64,000 nt of DNA from Novilysobacter antarcticus. GTDB taxonomy: Bacteria; Pseudomonadota; Gammaproteobacteria; Xanthomonadales; Xanthomonadaceae. The stretch spans positions 310,001 through 374,000 of the forward strand of contig NZ_JAIEUJ010000001.1 in assembly GCF_019802285.1 (NCBI RefSeq). The letters run 5' to 3'. The position numbers and the translations under genes were made by a program. The notes under the pieces were generated by a model that was not told the origin of the DNA, made no database searches, and was given only the letters and a program-made list of their open reading frames with translations. How positions within the stretch are numbered: the first letter of the stretch is position 1; each line of letters starts with the position of its first letter. Below, one piece after another: positions 62,853 to 64,000 of this stretch.

Positions 62853-64000
62853 TCAACCCAGATTGCGGGCGGTGTTGATCACGTTGACGCCGTTGAAGCG
62901 AGCCGTGCTCGACCCGTGCGACACCGTCGACACCTGCGATGGCTGGCCCTTGCCGTCGAAGAACGAGCCACCGAAGCGGTAGTCGCTCTTGTCGCAGACC
63001 GCCGCGCAGGAATTCCAGAACTCCGGCGTCTGGATCTGGTAGGCGACGTCCTCGATCATCCCGGTGATCTTTCCGTCCTCGATTTGGTAGAACAGCTGGC
63101 CGCCGAACTGCGCGTTGTAGCGTTGCTGGTCGATCGAGAAGGAGCCGTCGCCGATGATGTAGATGCCTTTCTCGACATCCTTGATCATGTCGGCGACGCT
63201 GAGTTTCGCGTTGCCCGGGGCCATGGATACGTTGGGCATGCGCTGGAACTGCACGCTCGACCACGAGTCCGCGTAGGAACACCCGTGCGAGGCATTCTCG
63301 CCAAGGAGGTGTACCTGATCGCGGGTCGCCTGCAGATTCACCAGCTTGCCGTCCTTGATCAGGTCCCAACGCCGGGTCTTCACTCCCTCGTCGTCGTAGC
63401 CGACCGCGCCGAGGCTTCCGGCCTGGGTCTTGTCGGCGAAGATATTGACCTGCTCGCTGCCGTACTGGAACCGGTCCCTGACCTTGTCCAGCGTGACAAA
63501 GCTGGTGCCTGCGTAGTTGGCTTCATAACCAAGGACGCGGTCCAGCTCCAGCGGATGGCCGATCGATTCATGGATGGTCAGCCAGGTGTGCGATGGATCG
63601 AGCACCAGATCGTATTTGCCGGGCTTGACCGAAGGCGCCTTGAGCTTCTCCAGGGTCTGCTTGGCGGCAGCGACGGCGTCGGCGCGCATGTCGTAGGACT
63701 GGCCGTAGGCGGTGACGCCGTTTGGCAGCACGAAGCGGCCCGCTGCGTCCCCGTCGAGGTACTCGAACCCCATGCCCATGGGCGCCGACAGCCCAGCACG
63801 GGTGCGGAACTTGCCGCTGGCCTTGTCGATCGCGGTGACCGTCATCGGCGCCCAGATGCGATGCACGTCCTGATCGATGTAGGAGCCATCGGTCGAGGCA
63901 AAATATTTCTGCTCGTTCACCAGGAACAGCATCGAGTTGACGAAGCTTGCACCGGCTCCGATCGCGTCGGCGTTGACGCCAAGCAGGAGATCGGCCTTTT
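62853..64000 (-). CDS. Second TldD-like metalloprotease (5' end outside window)
   Basis: The frame runs from the window edge without a stop to 62853; about 380 residues are visible, so the N-terminus (and any signal) is missing. It is very similar to its neighbour throughout: LVNEQKYFASTDGSYIDQD, HESIGHPLELDRVLGYEAN and a C-terminal GGSFFDGKGQPSQVSTVSHG. The HExxxH and the cysteine region (CAAVCDKSDY) are both kept, so it should be active. Stop to next ATG is 16 bases. The pair looks like a tandem duplication that has drifted. Confidence 0.88.
   Translation of the reverse strand, partial: KADLLLGVNADAIGAGASFVNSMLFLVNEQKYFASTDGSYIDQDVHRIWAPMTVTAIDKASGKFRTRAGLSAPMGMGFEYLDGDAAGRFVLPNGVTAYGQSYDMRADAVAAAKQTLEKLKAPSVKPGKYDLVLDPSHTWLTIHESIGHPLELDRVLGYEANYAGTSFVTLDKVRDRFQYGSEQVNIFADKTQAGSLGAVGYDDEGVKTRRWDLIKDGKLVNLQATRDQVHLLGENASHGCSYADSWSSVQFQRMPNVSMAPGNAKLSVADMIKDVEKGIYIIGDGSFSIDQQRYNAQFGGQLFYQIEDGKITGMIEDVAYQIQTPEFWNSCAAVCDKSDYRFGGSFFDGKGQPSQVSTVSHGSSTARFNGVNVINTARNLG

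Overview
This window is a contiguous piece of a high-GC gammaproteobacterial chromosome, almost certainly from the Xanthomonadaceae/Lysobacteraceae (Lysobacter, Luteimonas or a close relative). The evidence is the gene order thrS-infC-rpmI-rplT-pheS-pheT-ihfA-merR-tRNA-Pro, the yggX-mutY-asmA-ftsY and queA-tgt-yajC-secD-secF blocks, the strong codon bias, and lineage-typical accessory genes. I see no prophage, insertion sequence, integron or CRISPR array. It is mostly core chromosome with one unusual operon at the right end.

Layout. 1-5.7 kb: translation operon (thrS end, infC with an AUC start, L35, L20, a strong terminator, pheST, ihfA, a MerR-type regulator), then tRNA-Pro(GGG). 5.9-12.4 kb, minus strand: dxs, an uncharacterised protein with a receiver-like N-terminus, an HNH nuclease, an acyl-CoA dehydrogenase and a LEA-2-type lipoprotein. 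12.5-16.9 kb, minus strand: tRNA-Phe, yggX, mutY, an AsmA-like protein and ftsY. 16.9-22.5 kb, plus strand: rsmD-coaD, a lipoprotein, a 2[4Fe-4S] ferredoxin, a gamma-glutamyltransferase with a lipobox, a metallo-beta-lactamase-fold hydrolase and a TMEM43-family protein. 22.5-26.1 kb, minus strand: a catalase, two inverted palindromic repeats and a class III aminotransferase. 26.4-31.9 kb: queA-tgt-yajC-secD-secF. 32-36.9 kb: suhB (minus), trmJ, then a PhnD-like binding protein overlapping a membrane GGDEF-EAL protein. 36.9-42.5 kb: ExoD and a CNNM/CBS protein (minus), a DUF47-PiT phosphate transport pair, a small unknown protein, an alkyltransferase-like protein and a rhomboid protease. 42.6-51.6 kb: M13 peptidase (minus), ispG and a PAP2 phosphatase (plus), then a minus-strand run ALDH7-DUF4190-pyrD-murB-EamA. 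tRNA-Arg(CCT) follows at 51.75-51.83 kb.

51.9-64 kb is one tightly packed minus-strand operon of nine genes. In transcription order it reads: two tandem TldD-like metalloprotease genes (the first cut by the window edge, the second with a twin-arginine signal), a TldE-like partner, a Tat-signal DUF4159 protein, a MoxR AAA+ ATPase, a DUF58 protein, a BatA-type membrane protein, a DUF4175-like membrane protein and a membrane protein with an amidotransferase-like middle. TldD/TldE are known as cytoplasmic peptide-maturing proteases. Exported versions joined to a MoxR/BatA chaperone-like module are the most unusual system here.

Genes work together in recognisable sets: translation and tRNA modification (infC, rpmI, rplT, pheST, queA, tgt, trmJ, rsmD), isoprenoid and envelope precursor supply (dxs, ispG, murB, a PAP2 protein), protein targeting (ftsY, yajC-secDF), oxidative-damage control (yggX, mutY, catalase, ferredoxin) and phosphate uptake (DUF47-PiT). 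Start sites were chosen from Shine-Dalgarno placement and family length. Promoter calls are tentative.
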